A stretch of DNA of 42,136 nt. Source: a virus. The notes below the pieces were generated by a model. The model had not been told where the DNA came from. It ran no database searches and worked only from the letters and a program-made list of their open reading frames with translations. A program made the position numbers and the translations under genes. The DNA is taken from IMG/VR virus record IMGVR_UViG_3300042923_000543, positions 1 through 42,136 of that record; one strand, 5' to 3'. Positions 17,657 through 25,608 of this stretch are shown here, piece after piece; position 1 is the stretch's first letter, and every line of letters begins with the position of its first letter.

Positions 17657-17965
17657 TCAAAATTTAAATGATATTTGCCCTTGTGTATCTCTTTTAGTAT
17701 GTTTTGTCCAGGATGACACCTTACGTCTTATTATCTTACCGTCTTCGTTATAAAAGTTTTCTAGTAAGGCTGCATAAGGGCATTTAGTCCAATCATGTGT
17801 TTCACAATATGTATTTTCAAAATGCTTCTTACATTCTTTACTCGGAAATCTGATATGATAAAAAGCTTCAGCCTGAAACAATTTTATAACTCCTTCGCAT
17901 TTTATCACAGTCGGTTCCTCCGATATGAAGTAAGGGCATATCGCATATGTACCATAATTCGGCAT
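17657..17965 (-). CDS. Cysteine-rich small protein, 102 aa
   Basis: Start ATG 17965 (MPNYGTYAICPYF). Cysteines occur in CPYF, KCEG, KECKKHF, YCETHDWTKCPYA, suggesting a zinc-binding fold. Similar proteins with the MPNYG start and a cysteine pair near the C-terminus are, from memory, common in Clostridia phages and conjugative elements, without known function. A DNA- or RNA-binding role is possible but unproven. Confidence 0.7.
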   Translation of the reverse strand: MPNYGTYAICPYFISEEPTVIKCEGVIKLFQAEAFYHIRFPSKECKKHFENTYCETHDWTKCPYAALLENFYNEDGKIIRRKVSSWTKHTKRDTQGQISFKF

Positions 17966-18037
17966 CACTTATCACCGCCTTAACATTTTATAACTACCGG
18001 TAAGGTATCAATAAATAATCCTGCTGCTAGGAAGGCT

Positions 18038-18265
18038 TCATAATATGACTTTCTTTAGTGCTTCTATCGCTAATATGTTGATCCGGTATTCCTCTAATAG
18101 ATTTACCCTGTCCCCTAACATTCCTTCGTATCTTTCGTTTTCCTCTTCGAAGTACTCTATAGCGTTTTCTATTGTAATCTCCTCCGGTTGCTTGTCTGGA
18201 TTACAAATATCACATCTTCTGGTATGTTCATCTCGGCATCTTTCGCACTGAGGATATCTGGCCAT
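18038..18265 (-). CDS. Small zinc-ribbon-like protein, 75 aa
   Basis: ATG 18265 is chosen (GGGAG upstream); a longer frame from 18295 is possible. Residues 1-30 contain CERC and CDIC pairs, which would bind one zinc. The rest is an acidic helix (EYFEEENERYEGML). It may be a small regulator or adaptor. It is not assigned to a family. Confidence 0.6.
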   Translation of the reverse strand: MARYPQCERCRDEHTRRCDICNPDKQPEEITIENAIEYFEEENERYEGMLGDRVNLLEEYRINILAIEALKKVIL

Positions 18266-18350
18266 ATAGGCTTTACTCCCTTCTTGATAAACCAAATGCT
18301 TGTAAGATCAACTCGCTTCGCTCAGACATCTAGGGTCTTATTGACTGAAT

Positions 18351-18614
18351 TTAAAGTTTGTTTAGTAACTCATCCTCGATATCAACCAACTTGACCGCTA
18401 ATGTTTCTGTATATCCCAAATCAACCTTAAATGATTTCTTATCGAGTTTCTGAAACTGTTCACTCTGAATAGCTTTGAAGTTCTCTGCTTGCTGATTGAG
18501 TGTATCATTTAAGACATTGTTGTTATGCTCCAGAAACATTATATGATCTACCAATTCATTTTTCTTTTTACTCATAAGACTAGTTCTTTTATGAAGCTTT
18601 TCGATTATTAGCAT
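18351..18614 (-). CDS. Helical small protein, 87 aa, unknown
   Basis: Start ATG 18614 (MLIIEKLHK) lies 8 bases after GGAGG. Upstream open sequence to 18716 has no site and is GC-richer than its surroundings. The protein is almost entirely helical with heptad-like spacing. The 209 bases upstream (18615-18823) hold no gene I can support. Confidence 0.6.
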   Translation of the reverse strand: MLIIEKLHKRTSLMSKKKNELVDHIMFLEHNNNVLNDTLNQQAENFKAIQSEQFQKLDKKSFKVDLGYTETLAVKLVDIEDELLNKL

Positions 18615-18823
18615 ACACTGTTCCTCCTTATCAGTAATGCCGGTACTGCCGTATGCAGCTTCGCAATTATGCCCTTTAACGGCTCCGGCTGCCGTCCGCT
18701 TATGGTAACGGCGCACCCGTTGACTTCCGGCTGTTATCTGCTCACCATTCTTTTTTATTGCCTAACTGGTTTTTGCTCCAGTGGTTTATTTAAGTGTAAT
18801 CTCCACGACACTTCATTGTAATT

Positions 18824-19081
18824 TCACAATTCTTCGTAGCTAAATCCTTTGTCAGATTGAAACCAACCAGCATTTAATTCTTCAAAGGCAAATCTCTTTA
18901 TATCTAATACCTTACCATCTCCATATGGATCCATGTTCCTGATATCGTGTTCATCTGCTCCTAGCTCTTTGAGTGATTCTCTGTTCTCCTTTGAATTTTC
19001 AATCAGCACATATTCACAGCAACCATCGTTGCACGAGCTTTCAATAACTTCAATTTCATTTAACTTTGCCAGTTTATCCAT
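18824..19081 (-). CDS. Hypothetical acidic protein, 85 aa
   Basis: Start ATG 19081 behind a GGAA site. It is acidic, with a CNDGCC cysteine cluster near residue 17 and a mixed alpha/beta pattern. No family is recognised. It belongs to the small-gene run between the methylation genes and the late terminator. Confidence 0.6.
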   Translation of the reverse strand: MDKLAKLNEIEVIESSCNDGCCEYVLIENSKENRESLKELGADEHDIRNMDPYGDGKVLDIKRFAFEELNAGWFQSDKGFSYEEL

Positions 19082-19104
19082 ACATATTCCTTTCCGCTTA
19101 TCAG

Positions 19105-19299
19105 CTAATCAAATGATACAGTTTCAACTACTGTTTCTCCATCTAACTCCTTTGGTGTCATACATGGAGCGCATAACACGTTATTTACTTTTAATCCGTA
19201 AAATCTTCCGTTCTTATCGTTGCATGTAATATCTGTATCCTTTGTCTCTGATCCTTTGCATAAAGAGCAGAAACTTTTTATACCTATAAAATCACTCAC
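19105..19299 (-). CDS. Small four-cysteine (zinc-binding) protein, 64 aa
   Basis: Start ATG 19299 behind AAGGAGG. CSLC at residues 11-14 and CAPC at 43-46 give a likely zinc ribbon. There are few other landmarks. Function is unknown. Confidence 0.62.
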   Translation of the reverse strand: MSDFIGIKSFCSLCKGSETKDTDITCNDKNGRFYGLKVNNVLCAPCMTPKELDGETVVETVSFD

Positions 19300-19358
19300 A
19301 TTATTTTCCTCCTTATCAGCTATACCGGACTTGCCGGATGGATTGATAAAATTTCAGT

Positions 19359-19751
19359 TTAGTTAAATAGTCCATCATTAAATGGATCTGTATTTTCTAT
19401 GTAACGTATTTCATTTTTCCATCTATCCATTAACCGGCAATCAAATTCCGTAAAACTTAAGTCTGGTAGAGTAATAGTGATTTCATCCTTGGCTTTATCA
19501 TCCTTATTCAGAGCCGGCTTGAATTTATTTATGTAATAGATTTCATAAAGGAACATATCTGCTTCGCTTTTACATTCAGCAATCTCGATATGACTTACAG
19601 AGAAAATATCAATCAATTTATGCATAGGAAACTGTTTAAAGTGTCCTCTTAGCCTGCTATTTATAGGTTGCTTAGTTCTTCCTAGGTATGCAATGAATTC
19701 GCCATTAGTTCCAGAATAAAATATCTTATAGATTGTATACTTTTGCTTCAT
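19359..19751 (-). CDS. GIY-YIG nuclease-domain protein, 130 aa
   Basis: Start ATG 19751. The GIY-YIG core is visible: YTIYKIFYSG (the GIY strand, degenerate), then YLGRTKQPINSRLRGHF (the YIG block with the catalytic arginine), then EADMFLYEIYYINKFKPALN (the helix with the metal-binding glutamate). Such stand-alone domains act as homing or structure-specific nucleases. It sits in the early operon without an obvious interrupted gene, so an accessory recombination or host-DNA role is possible. Confidence 0.75.
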   Translation of the reverse strand: MKQKYTIYKIFYSGTNGEFIAYLGRTKQPINSRLRGHFKQFPMHKLIDIFSVSHIEIAECKSEADMFLYEIYYINKFKPALNKDDKAKDEITITLPDLSFTEFDCRLMDRWKNEIRYIENTDPFNDGLFN

Positions 19752-19773
19752 ATAATCACCTTTTTCAGTTTAC

Positions 19774-20211
19774 TTAACTAACTTCAAATCTCAATTTCAT
19801 CTGCTCTGGATATAACTCTACTTCCGGCCTGCGCTTGCCTGTCCACTTAAGTCCTCCAGCTTCTCCGACGCATTTCCAGCCACTTGCCTTAAGGCTTGCG
19901 CCGCTCTCGGATTGTAGTATGTAAGTAATGAGTTTTTTGTATCCCAGGTTTCTCGCTACTCTCCATGCTGCGGAATAAAGGAAACTACAAGCATTCTTAG
20001 TGCCATCAGTACATAATCTGTTGACTTCGAGTGTCCACCCATTATCAAGATATCTGGATACCGGTCTACCAACTATCGCCACTCCTACAATCTTTTCACC
20101 GTCAGAAGCTGCTATACTAAATTTATGACCAACAACCGGCTTATGGTGCCTGTGATACTGTTCTACAAAGGTATTCGCTTCTTTTAATGATATTGGTACT
20201 AATTCAAGCAT
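19774..20211 (-). CDS. XF1762-like GNAT-fold protein, 145 aa
   Basis: Start ATG 20211. The pattern LVPISLKEANTFVEQYHRHH, then VGVAIVGRPVSRYLD, EVNRLCTDG and CSFLYSAAWRVARNLGY matches a phage-borne acyltransferase-like family often named XF1762. The GNAT fold is suggested, including the cofactor-binding loop region before the ARNLGYKKL helix. Substrate is unknown. Phage members may modify host proteins or nucleotides, but that is conjecture. Confidence 0.78.
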   Translation of the reverse strand: MLELVPISLKEANTFVEQYHRHHKPVVGHKFSIAASDGEKIVGVAIVGRPVSRYLDNGWTLEVNRLCTDGTKNACSFLYSAAWRVARNLGYKKLITYILQSESGASLKASGWKCVGEAGGLKWTGKRRPEVELYPEQMKLRFEVS

Positions 20212-20251
20212 ATTATCAGCTCCTTTATGCGTTAAATCTTAATTTACATCA

Positions 20252-20548
20252 CTAGCAGCTGCTATAAGCTTTACATGCCATGTTATGATGAGCTCCCTTG
20301 CGGGCCTTAAGCTTCTCTGGTATTACCGGTCTCATGTCCGGCTTTATAGTTGACTTCATGAATTCAAAGTATGTATAACTTTCCTTCCAACACTTGCGCT
20401 GAACTAATACTGAATTTGGATTGAAGGCTATTATCTTTACCTTCACAGGATCCGGTTGTCCTCTCTCACCATCCAGGATCCAGAGAATTACCTCCTGTCC
20501 TTCATAGTACTTCTTCTGAACTTCTTCTCTTATCTCTGATATAGTCAA
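20252..20548 (-). CDS. Hypothetical protein, 98 aa
   Basis: Starts at TTG 20548, overlapping the stop of the ASCH gene, with AAGGAGG upstream; coupling is likely. Residues 17-60 look like a small beta barrel (EVILWILDG, VKVKIIAFNPNSVLVQRK). The C-terminus is basic. The pairing with an ASCH-domain gene suggests a shared pathway. It is not recognised. Confidence 0.65.
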   Translation of the reverse strand: MTISEIREEVQKKYYEGQEVILWILDGERGQPDPVKVKIIAFNPNSVLVQRKCWKESYTYFEFMKSTIKPDMRPVIPEKLKARKGAHHNMACKAYSSC

Positions 20549-21183
20549 ATTGCTTCCTCCTTACTGATCCGCTCAAACGAGATTACCCATACCCATGGAT
20601 TTGCGCTCCAACTATGATCCATCCAGTGATTTTTCATATCAATTGTGCTATCCCATAGCATCGGAAATTCTGGTGCTATACCATCGATTTTACAATCACG
20701 TGCAAGTGTTACATTTTGACCGCAATAGTCATTCCAGTGTATACACATACTACATGAATGAAATGCACCTTCTTTTTTCGCTTGCTCTACAGTGATATCC
20801 TGAAGTTTCTCAATTCTAACATCTTTCACTCTTAGAAATATCCTTGCTGCTTCCTTTGGCATATGTAGAGATGGTTTCCATTTTCCGATAAATGATGCCG
20901 GATAATTATATGCGGCCAGAGGATCAGGTACTTTATAAACGTATCCATCTGTCCACTCCTCCCATGTTTCTCTTACATAGATAATATCTCCTGGCTGGTA
21001 CCTGCATGGATCTGTAGGCTTGTAATGATCTCCCGTGGACTGCTGTATGAAGGCTATCGGTGTTCCATCGGCTTCACAATCAAATTGATTTACTATATCC
21101 TGCTTGACTACCCTTCTGGTTACTGTTTTCTTCCCGTCAAGGATTGCTTTAACCATTTCGGTGTTGAATAATATTGGTTTCAT
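20545..21183 (-). CDS. ASCH-domain protein, 212 aa
   Basis: ATG 21183 (MKPILFNTEMVKAIL) follows TTGGAGG; the upstream open frame lacks a site. The ASCH fold is shown by LFNTEMVKAILDGKKTVTRR at the N-terminus, the YQPGDIIYVRETWE block, and ARIFLRVKDVRIEKLQDIT. A CSMC...C...C insertion near residue 135 may bind zinc. ASCH domains resemble PUA domains and bind RNA or modified nucleobases; some are nucleases or deaminase partners. In a phage with several DNA-modification genes it may read or process modified bases. This last point is inference. Confidence 0.82.
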   Translation of the reverse strand: MKPILFNTEMVKAILDGKKTVTRRVVKQDIVNQFDCEADGTPIAFIQQSTGDHYKPTDPCRYQPGDIIYVRETWEEWTDGYVYKVPDPLAAYNYPASFIGKWKPSLHMPKEAARIFLRVKDVRIEKLQDITVEQAKKEGAFHSCSMCIHWNDYCGQNVTLARDCKIDGIAPEFPMLWDSTIDMKNHWMDHSWSANPWVWVISFERISKEEAI

Positions 21184-21202
21184 ACTTTCCTCCAATCTCA
21201 TA

Positions 21203-21231
21203 TTGAAAAATGCAAACAAATGTTCTATAAT
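21203..21231 (+). promoter_or_regulatory. Plus-strand promoter with LexA-box-like sequence
   Basis: TTGAAA (21203-21208), 17-bp spacer, TATAAT (21226-21231). Within the spacer and overlapping the -10, CAAACAAATGTTCT (21213-21226) matches the Firmicutes LexA/DinR box CGAACRNRYGTTYG at all but two fixed positions. This would give SOS control of the 93-residue gene at 21259. Confidence 0.7.
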
Positions 21232-21258
21232 CATATTACTATTTTATGAGGTGATACT

Positions 21259-21540
21259 ATGCCATTCCTTCAACCAGACCACCGACCATCCATCAAACAT
21301 CCGGCTGGACATCCAGTGGAAGTCATTACAACCCATAAAGCATCCAGAGAACTTAAACCACTCTATTTTCGTATCGAAGATGATCGACAGGAGAGGTTTA
21401 CCTTTATGTTGTCAAAAGCCTTTCTCCGGAAGGAAGAAAACTATATCATGACCTTTGAGTGTGCTTATGATGCGTATGGGATACGGAATAGCATAGCATT
21501 ACTCTTTGATGTTACTCGGTGTCAATGGACGGTTGGCTGA
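21259..21540 (+). CDS. Plus-strand accessory protein, 93 aa, possibly SOS-regulated
   Basis: A gene on the strand opposite to all its neighbours. ATG 21259 follows GAGGTGAT, and a near-consensus promoter lies at 21203-21231. The coding frame is real: site, promoter and a protein-like composition (PSIKHPAGHPVEVITTHKAS, LKPLYFRIEDD, TFECAYDAYG, LLFDVTRCQWTVG). I recall related unnamed proteins in Lachnospiraceae. It is a small alpha/beta protein with no catalytic motif. Its last 29 bases overlap the convergent YopX gene. Independent, possibly damage-induced expression suggests a moron-type or stress function. Confidence 0.78.
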   Translation: MPFLQPDHRPSIKHPAGHPVEVITTHKASRELKPLYFRIEDDRQERFTFMLSKAFLRKEENYIMTFECAYDAYGIRNSIALLFDVTRCQWTVG

Positions 21541-21955
21541 GTGATTTCTTGTCATCGTGAATGCTCCCTACAACCTTAATCTCATACCCATTCAGTCTTA
21601 AATCTAGCATCGTGAGTAAAGTACCGGTTTTATCTTCGCTGAACACCGGGCAACCATCTATGTACTTGATTTGTCCAGTCGCTAATACACACGGTCTTGT
21701 AACAATGCATCTGTCACCCTCATAAATCTCCTTACTGTTTTTATCATGAATTCCGGTATACCGGCTAACCGTTTCTGGAACAACTTCAAACCACATGGTT
21801 GCAAATAAAGTTGTTTCCTCTTCTCCATAGCTTGCGTCTGCCTCAACATCTAAAATGATATACCACTTATCACATTCCTCATTAGGCACTGCATAACCGA
21901 ATACCCATTCATTAGTATCAATTCTTTTTCCTTTATTCATGATTTCATTTTTCAT
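21512..21955 (-). CDS. YopX family protein, 147 aa
   Basis: Start ATG 21955 behind GGAGG, overlapping the upstream gene by 11 bases. YopX signatures: KGKRIDTNEWVFGYAV, PETVSRYTGIHDKNSKEIYEG, DRCIVTR and VVGSIHDD near the end. The family is widespread in Firmicutes phages and forms a beta-rich fold and oligomers. Its function is unknown. Confidence 0.88.
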   Translation of the reverse strand: MKNEIMNKGKRIDTNEWVFGYAVPNEECDKWYIILDVEADASYGEEETTLFATMWFEVVPETVSRYTGIHDKNSKEIYEGDRCIVTRPCVLATGQIKYIDGCPVFSEDKTGTLLTMLDLRLNGYEIKVVGSIHDDKKSLSQPSIDTE

Positions 21956-22268
21956 CTGCTACCTCCTTATCCTGCTGCCGGTTGGCATATAAAAACTTCT
22001 CTAGCTCATCATCCTTAAAATTATCTTCAGGTATACCGAATTGATTGAGTAACTCTCTGAATTTGATCTTACTTTCACCCAACCTTGCAGCCCATTTGAG
22101 TGCTTCACGATGCCAGTAGTCTTCTGACTCTTTCAGGTCTTCTACTTCTTCTGGTTCCAGATCTGTACACTCATACGTTGCCAGCTTATCAATACATTTA
22201 TCATTTGATACATCCGGCATGTTTCTCCATTCTTTGTATGTAAAATTATACTGAGTTAACCTTACCAT
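21945..22268 (-). CDS. Hypothetical phage protein, 107 aa
   Basis: Start ATG 22268 behind AAAGGAA. Residues 25-45 (CIDKLATYECTDLEPEEVED) match a short motif, LAxYExTGLxPEE, that recurs in many Firmicutes phage early proteins. The rest is helical and acidic. Function is unknown. A strong hairpin (22284-22305) lies just upstream of its ribosome site. Confidence 0.75.
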   Translation of the reverse strand: MVRLTQYNFTYKEWRNMPDVSNDKCIDKLATYECTDLEPEEVEDLKESEDYWHREALKWAARLGESKIKFRELLNQFGIPEDNFKDDELEKFLYANRQQDKEVADEK

Positions 22269-22283
22269 TTCTTTTTCCTTTCC

Positions 22284-22305
22284 CCCGGAGGTCCTAGCCT
22301 CCGGG
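22284..22305. repeat. Eight-bp perfect hairpin in leader
   Basis: CCCGGAGG and CCTCCGGG are separated by six bases. There is no T-run on either side, so it is not a standard terminator. It lies 16 bases before the start of the 107-residue gene and may affect RNA processing or ribosome access. Confidence 0.6.
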
Positions 22306-22367
22306 ATAAGCTATGACATGGCCATTCAAGTTCATTGTGATATGTATACTAAAATAACCTTAAGGAC

Positions 22368-22694
22368 TTAATATATCTTTCCTCCCATTAGCCTCCTGAT
22401 GATATCCTCTTTCTGATATAATCCTGCTGCCTGAGGAACACTTCTAAAGTGCGGTTCAAAATACCTTACTGATTTCTTTAGTTTTTGCGATATTTCCTCA
22501 ATTGTGAAGGTTTCTTTATCGAATATCTGGTATAGTTCATCCTGCAGGTCTTTCTTAAGCATTAGATCAACTAATTTATTCATGTGAGGTCCGCTTTTAC
22601 CTTCATGCTGCTCATATGATAGTTCTACCAGGTTTAAAGAAAAGTCTAAGCCTCCTTGACTACGAAATACAATGTGGTGTTTATGCATATTCAT
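22368..22694 (-). CDS. Small HNH-like endonuclease-domain protein, 108 aa
   Basis: Start ATG 22694 overlaps the stop of the PAPS-reductase-like gene (ATGA). Residues 3-31 form a minimal HNH core: HKHHIVFRSQGG, then NLVELSYEQH, with the paired histidines, the central asparagine and a final histidine. The C-terminal half is helical and may bind DNA. Usual CxxC zinc pairs are absent. Phage HNH proteins can assist packaging or act as mobile nucleases. Here the gene is far from terminase, so a modification-linked role is equally possible. Confidence 0.75.
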   Translation of the reverse strand: MNMHKHHIVFRSQGGLDFSLNLVELSYEQHEGKSGPHMNKLVDLMLKKDLQDELYQIFDKETFTIEEISQKLKKSVRYFEPHFRSVPQAAGLYQKEDIIRRLMGGKIY

Positions 22695-23854
22695 TTCACT
22701 CCTGCTGCCATTGAATAAAGATAATCATCCATGTTTATTTGTTTCGGTCTCTTATACCAATCATCTTCCCACCGTATGCCTATATGATTTAATACTCTTC
22801 CCCAACCGTAATGTTCTCCGGTATCTTCATCCTTGCACACTTCATACATCCAGAATTGCCAAGCCTTTGGATCTTCTCTCCTCAACTTATCAAATCTGTG
22901 AGGACGTTTCTCAAGATGAATTCCAAATCCGCATATATCACATCCAGTACGTTGAGCATCAGTAGTGTATAATGTTCCATTCGGCTTTCTTTCGATAGTT
23001 CCGTATACTTCAGGTACCGGAACATTTAAGTCTAGTGCCAACTGTAGAATATCCTGCCTCATAAATGTTGCAAACGGTGCGCTTCGAATAACATCTTTGC
23101 CGTAATAATTGCATCCGTTTTTCATAAGAGCAAATTCCCTTTGACCGCCTTCGGATGCCATAAGACCAAGATAAGGATAGCTTTCATGTTCTCTTGCCCA
23201 TATATCACAAGGATCTTCTTTCATGTACTTACAGCAGTCTGCTGATACATTGTAGTTAGCGCACATACAACATAGATCAGGACGATGATCATTGTAATTT
23301 CCCCCAAATAATTTAATCCATTTATCCGGTAATTTGATTTTATCAGAATGTTCATAATGTCCCTGTTCTCCCATATCGCCTGTCATGATTGCATGTATGA
23401 AAGTTTGTTTCGGATTATCTATTGTCTGCAAATACTCAATTTTGTGAGCTTTTGCCTTGCTTATAACCGGAAACCCTATATCTCTTAGTACCTTATACTT
23501 TGGAATAAGTGGTTTAATCCGCTCAACTCCATAATCATTATGTATTTTCCGGATACTTTTATGTTCCAGCGTTGTAACTCCGATGGCTGGCACCTTTAAC
23601 CCGATTTCTTTCAGAAATATCATTAATGTGATACTATCTAAGCCTCCTATTGATACATGAACGTTTTTCCCTCTGACATTTACTATTTCATCATAAAATT
23701 CTTTGGCACGTTGTTCTGCTCTTCTGATCTTCACCTCATATGGAAGTCTTTGCATTGCAACAAATTTTTTGATATAGTCCTTCTGTTCTTTCTTGGTTTT
23801 CTTATCGGGGATAATCTCTTCATCCATATCAACAAAATCAAGAAGTTCCTGCAT
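22691..23854 (-). CDS. PAPS-reductase-like PP-loop protein, 387 aa
   Basis: ATG 23854 overlaps the preceding small gene (GTGATG). The PP-loop motif VSIGGLDS lies at residues 67-74 (family form SGGxDS), so it probably binds ATP and adenylates a substrate. There is a cysteine cluster around residues 195-220 (CCMC, CC, C) and a CDIC pair near residue 305, which could bind iron-sulfur or zinc. Members of this superfamily include PAPS reductase, tRNA thiolation enzymes and DndC of DNA phosphorothioation. It sits beside two methyltransferase genes, so a nucleic-acid sulfur or modification function is plausible. No other Dnd-type gene is present, so phosphorothioation is not supported. Confidence 0.82.
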   Translation of the reverse strand: MQELLDFVDMDEEIIPDKKTKKEQKDYIKKFVAMQRLPYEVKIRRAEQRAKEFYDEIVNVRGKNVHVSIGGLDSITLMIFLKEIGLKVPAIGVTTLEHKSIRKIHNDYGVERIKPLIPKYKVLRDIGFPVISKAKAHKIEYLQTIDNPKQTFIHAIMTGDMGEQGHYEHSDKIKLPDKWIKLFGGNYNDHRPDLCCMCANYNVSADCCKYMKEDPCDIWAREHESYPYLGLMASEGGQREFALMKNGCNYYGKDVIRSAPFATFMRQDILQLALDLNVPVPEVYGTIERKPNGTLYTTDAQRTGCDICGFGIHLEKRPHRFDKLRREDPKAWQFWMYEVCKDEDTGEHYGWGRVLNHIGIRWEDDWYKRPKQINMDDYLYSMAAGVK

Positions 23855-23955
23855 CACTTACCCTTCTTTCTTTTTCCGTACATAAAAGCATTCATGTTTC
23901 CCTTCTTACTGCTCATTGTTACGGTCTGTACTCCTGCTACTTTTATGAATTTCAT
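23854..23955 (-). CDS. Basic micro-protein, 33 aa
   Basis: A short gene missed by size cut-offs. ATG 23955 follows GGAGGTAATC, and its stop overlaps the next start (GTGATG), so it is translationally coupled to the PP-loop protein. The product (MKFIKVAGVQTVTMSSKKGN to KRKKGK) is strongly basic. Function is unknown; nucleic-acid binding is possible. Confidence 0.65.
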   Translation of the reverse strand: MKFIKVAGVQTVTMSSKKGNMNAFMYGKRKKGK

Positions 23956-23964
23956 GATTACCTC

Positions 23965-25608
23965 CTATGCAAATCTAAGTTGCTGACGACTATCATCAAT
24001 CTGTATATTACCGATACGCTCACCCACCCTGAGATAATAACAATTTGCTTCAGCGAGAACCTTAGACATTGTAGGTACCACCGAATTTCCTATTCTTTTC
24101 ACCTGCTCACTCTTCGGGTATGGTTTACCATTCTTCATAGTAAAGTTGATGATATAATCTTTGGGGAATTCTTGCCCTAGTTTTAGTTCTTCAGCATCCA
24201 GCATCCTGAGATAGATATCAAGTATCGCATATTCATTTCCAAGTACGGTAATAAGGGCAAATCTGTCTTTGGTCACGACAGTGTGTAATGGATCATTAAG
24301 AGACTGCCCTATCCCACATCCGTAATATTCCATGATGAACTGCGATACCCATGTACATTTTTGAGCTGTCTCTGCATCTACTCCATTAGCTATTAGTTGT
24401 TTATAATCAACTGCAAGTATTGAGACTTGTCCGAAATGGCCTGCGCTAGTTGTAATTGTGTGTATCGGCTCGAATAATGATTGACCTATTCCCGTTTTAT
24501 AAAACTTTGTAAGAAAAGCAGCTACTAATGCATACCTTGGTGATGTATCAATAGTCATAATTGGATCCTTGACTGATTGTCCTCTAACTCCACTCTTTGA
24601 TGTTTCAGAATGATACTGAATTAGCATAGGCGATATCAGACAATGCTCATTTTTAGTGACTACCGTTGACATAGGATCTGTGACTGATCGATTTCTATCT
24701 TTAGAAAATCCCGTTTGTCCTATCTGCATGATGTAAGGAGTAACAACTCCATACCCATGTTTTTGTGTAATGGTTGTTATTGGCTCGTGAATGCTTTGAC
24801 CTCTGAAATTATCGCCACCATGATTAACTTGCACTATAAATGGTTCCTTACTGTTGAAAACAAACTTGTCCATACCTGCGCCAATACGGTTCATTGTTTT
24901 ATCTGCCAACGGCTTCTTGCGCCCAAATATGGACTTACCAAGATCATTAAAATTTATATAATCCGCTATTGGCTCCCATTTCTTCAATCCATTGGTACCA
25001 TATCTGTTATGCGTAGGCACTGGCCATACTATTTGCTTATCATCAGATCGGAATACTGCATACCAACGCTTTCTTGTAGTGTGTGCTCCATAATCAGCTG
25101 CTACAAGCTCTTTGCATTCAAACCGAAATCCAAGGTTTTTCATAAGCTTTATAAACTTTTTGTAATACTCACCTTTTCGCTCTTTGATTGGCTTATCATT
25201 CTCATCGAGAGGCCCCCAGTCTTGGATTTCTGCTACATTCTCCATCATTACAACTTCAGGTAAATAACCTGTGACCTCTAAAATCTGCTTACACAGTCGG
25301 TAGACTCCCATTGGTAATATACGCAATCCTCTTTTGATTGGTTTATCACCCTTCGCTCGTGAGTGACTTGTGCAATCCGGAGAAGCCCAAATCATTCTTA
25401 CTCTTTGACCTTTTTTCAGATACTTTCGCAAATCGACTTTAAGCATATCTTCCGTTAGATGCAACGTATCTGGATGGTTTTTCATATGCATTGCAATAGC
25501 ATCCGGATCATGATTAATTGCTATATCAATAGATCTACCAAGAGCCATTTCTATTCCAACGCTTGCCCCACCTCCGCCTGCAAAGCAATCAATGATAATA
25601 TCCTTCAT
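23965..25608 (-). CDS. DNA (cytosine-5) methyltransferase with repeat-rich target domain
   Basis: A 547-residue protein; start ATG 25608 overlaps the stop of the upstream gene by four bases. Motif I is DCFAGGGGAS (7-16). Motif IV is SPDCTSHSRAKG with catalytic Cys79 (PDC instead of PPC). Motif VI is MMENV with Glu123. A motif VIII-like stretch is TTRKRWYAVF. The C-terminal GNSVVP is motif X. Between motifs VIII and IX, about 240 residues hold five degenerate repeats of the type GQSxxDPxxTIxTxxxxxLV, which form the target-recognition region. It probably methylates cytosine in phage DNA against host restriction. It forms a unit with the helicase-methyltransferase gene upstream. Confidence 0.92.
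   Translation of the reverse strand: MKDIIIDCFAGGGGASVGIEMALGRSIDIAINHDPDAIAMHMKNHPDTLHLTEDMLKVDLRKYLKKGQRVRMIWASPDCTSHSRAKGDKPIKRGLRILPMGVYRLCKQILEVTGYLPEVVMMENVAEIQDWGPLDENDKPIKERKGEYYKKFIKLMKNLGFRFECKELVAADYGAHTTRKRWYAVFRSDDKQIVWPVPTHNRYGTNGLKKWEPIADYINFNDLGKSIFGRKKPLADKTMNRIGAGMDKFVFNSKEPFIVQVNHGGDNFRGQSIHEPITTITQKHGYGVVTPYIMQIGQTGFSKDRNRSVTDPMSTVVTKNEHCLISPMLIQYHSETSKSGVRGQSVKDPIMTIDTSPRYALVAAFLTKFYKTGIGQSLFEPIHTITTSAGHFGQVSILAVDYKQLIANGVDAETAQKCTWVSQFIMEYYGCGIGQSLNDPLHTVVTKDRFALITVLGNEYAILDIYLRMLDAEELKLGQEFPKDYIINFTMKNGKPYPKSEQVKRIGNSVVPTMSKVLAEANCYYLRVGERIGNIQIDDSRQQLRFA

Noticed and set aside
24715-25263. Plus-strand open frame of 182 codons opposite the C5 methyltransferase
   Set aside because: Antisense shadow of a gene with clear catalytic motifs; low-complexity, cysteine/leucine-rich product and no initiation signals.
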